Below, piece after piece: positions 6,185-7,351 of a DNA stretch of 7,351 nt. Position numbers and translations under genes: made by a program. How positions within the stretch are numbered: position 1 is the first letter of the stretch; each line of letters starts with the position of its first letter. The DNA is from Gammaproteobacteria bacterium. GTDB taxonomy: Bacteria > Pseudomonadota > Gammaproteobacteria > HK1. The notes under the pieces were generated by a model. The model ran no database searches. It was not told where the DNA came from and saw only the letters and a list, made by a program, of their open reading frames with translations. The stretch covers positions 1 through 7,351 of the forward strand of contig JAGRHX010000800.1 in NCBI GenBank assembly GCA_020444775.1, given 5' to 3'.

Positions 6185-7351
6185 TCAGCGCCGGCGACGA
6201 CCGTGGAAATGGCCGCGATGATGACGCGGGCGTCGCTTGCGGTAGGGATCGAGCGTCTGGCTGAACACCGTGCCGCCCTCGATGTCCTTGAGGCTGACGG
6301 TCATCTGCGCGCTGTGCGCGTCGATGTCCACCTGGCCAAAGAACTGCAGACCGGCGAACGGTGACCAGTTCGGTGCAGCCGGTGCCTTCTCGAACACCAC
6401 CTGCGGGCCGAAGGTGTCGTCCAGCTCGTTGGGGCCGAAGCTGCCGGCGTTGAGGGGGCCGGCGACGAACTCCCAAAATGGTGAGAAGTCCTGGAAGCGC
6501 GCCAGATCCGGGTCATAGTAGTGGGCCGCGCAGTAGTGCACGTCCGCGGTCAGCCAGACCACGTTCTCGATACGCTCGTGCTTGATGAAGCGCAGCAGGT
6601 CGGCCATCTCCAGCTCGCGACCCAGCGGCGGGCCGTCACCGTTGGCCAGGTTCTCGAAGCGGCTCGGACCGTCGCGGACCACCAGACCAATCGGCATGTC
6701 GCTGGCGATCACCTTCCACACCGCCTTGGATTCGGCGAGCTGTCGCTTGATCCACTTGATCTGCTCGTCGCCAAGGAAAGCGGTCTCCGGACCCGGCTGG
6801 TCCTGGTCGTTGGCGGTGTTCGGGCCCCGATAGCTGCGCATGTCGATGACGATCACGTCGAGCAGCGGGCCGTAGGCGATCTTGCGATAGACGCGCTCGG
6901 ACTCCTCTACACCGTGATAGCGCAGTGGTGCGTATTCGAGGAACGCGCGCGATCCACGCGCGATCAGCAGCGGCACGTTCTTCTCCGTGTAGCGCGAATC
7001 ACCGCTCAGATTCTTGGAATCCGACCAATTGTTGACGACCTCGTGGTCGTCCCATTGCCAGATCTGCGGTACCTCGGCGTTGAAGCGGCGGACGTTCTCG
7101 TCGAGCAGATTGTATTTGTAGCGACCTCGGAACTCGGCCAGGGTCTCGGCGACCTTCGAGACCTCCGGCGTGACGATGTTGCGCCACAGCTCACCGTTCT
7201 CGGCCGTGACCTCGGCCTGGATGGGACCATCCGCGTAGATGTTGTCACCACAGTGGATGAAGAAGTCCGGGCGTGCCTGGCGCATGCTCTCGTAGATGCG
7301 CATGCCGCCGAAGTCCGGGTTGATGCCCCAGCCCTGGCCGGCGGTGTCGCC
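6185..7351 (-). CDS. phoD: PhoD-family alkaline phosphatase/phosphodiesterase, N-terminus beyond window
   Basis: A PhoD-type metallophosphatase; family members hydrolyse phosphomonoesters and phosphodiesters, usually outside the cytoplasm after Tat export, and are metal-dependent (Ca and Fe in the Bacillus enzyme). The frame is open to the right edge and shows 388 residues. The first visible residues, GDTAGQGWGINPDFGG, and the following PDFFIHCGDNIYADGPI are typical of the PhoD core. Counting from the window edge, further metal-site motifs are WDDHE at 100-104 and TADVHY near 268-273 (Asp270, His272). Typical family proteins are about 500 residues or more, so roughly 120-150 residues, including any Tat signal, lie outside. 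The C-terminus ends in an unusual Arg/His-rich tail (about residues 370-388). A start at the ATG at 7303 is rejected because it falls inside the conserved core. The promoter is not in the window, so phosphate control cannot be judged. The gene converges on the secreted-protein gene and is followed by the 31-codon ORF. The exact substrate is not predictable. Confidence 0.93.
   Translation of the reverse strand, partial: GDTAGQGWGINPDFGGMRIYESMRQARPDFFIHCGDNIYADGPIQAEVTAENGELWRNIVTPEVSKVAETLAEFRGRYKYNLLDENVRRFNAEVPQIWQWDDHEVVNNWSDSKNLSGDSRYTEKNVPLLIARGSRAFLEYAPLRYHGVEESERVYRKIAYGPLLDVIVIDMRSYRGPNTANDQDQPGPETAFLGDEQIKWIKRQLAESKAVWKVIASDMPIGLVVRDGPSRFENLANGDGPPLGRELEMADLLRFIKHERIENVVWLTADVHYCAAHYYDPDLARFQDFSPFWEFVAGPLNAGSFGPNELDDTFGPQVVFEKAPAAPNWSPFAGLQFFGQVDIDAHSAQMTVSLKDIEGGTVFSQTLDPYRKRRPRHHRGHFHGRRRR

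Noticed and set aside
7301..7303. ATG as start of the PhoD protein
   Set aside because: It lies inside the conserved PhoD core; the same frame continues upstream to the window edge with family-typical sequence (GQGWGINPD).

Overview
The window is a stretch of GC-rich bacterial chromosome. Dense long ORFs, a BarA-style hybrid kinase, a GGDEF/EAL protein and a PhoD-type phosphatase suggest a high-GC proteobacterium, probably a gammaproteobacterium. That placement rests on protein style only; no rRNA or other taxonomic marker is present.

Left part (1-5094, plus strand): two abutting signalling genes. The first is a hybrid histidine kinase that enters from the left edge. Its visible order is membrane helix, HisKA, HATPase, degenerate receiver, intact receiver, HPt. 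Its TAG stop is followed immediately by the ATG of a second gene encoding REC-PAS-GGDEF-EAL plus a C-terminal receiver-like domain. Together they look like a complete His-Asp-His-Asp phosphorelay whose output is cyclic-di-GMP turnover. The GGDEF domain carries an extra segment of about 24 residues just before its signature motif. The segment contains a tandem LQTGD/LQTGE repeat and separates the RxxD inhibitory-site motif from the active site.

Middle (5095-6046): a small gene for a secreted protein with a signal peptide and a C-terminal 'TETG, hydrophobic stretch, Arg-rich' tail, loosely like an exosortase/PEP-CTERM-type sorting tail. It is followed by about 360 bases with no convincing gene but several hairpins, lying between convergent transcription units.

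Right part (6047-7351, minus strand): a PhoD-family phosphatase/phosphodiesterase, cut at its N-terminus by the window edge and ending in an unusual Arg/His-rich tail. Behind it is a 31-codon reading frame with a good ribosome binding site and a signal-peptide-like sequence, either a tiny secreted peptide or the remnant of a broken gene.

No tRNA, rRNA, CRISPR array, transposase or phage gene was recognised. The most notable features are the two-gene c-di-GMP phosphorelay with its modified GGDEF domain and the two small secreted products beside it. None of these can be called a new system from sequence alone.
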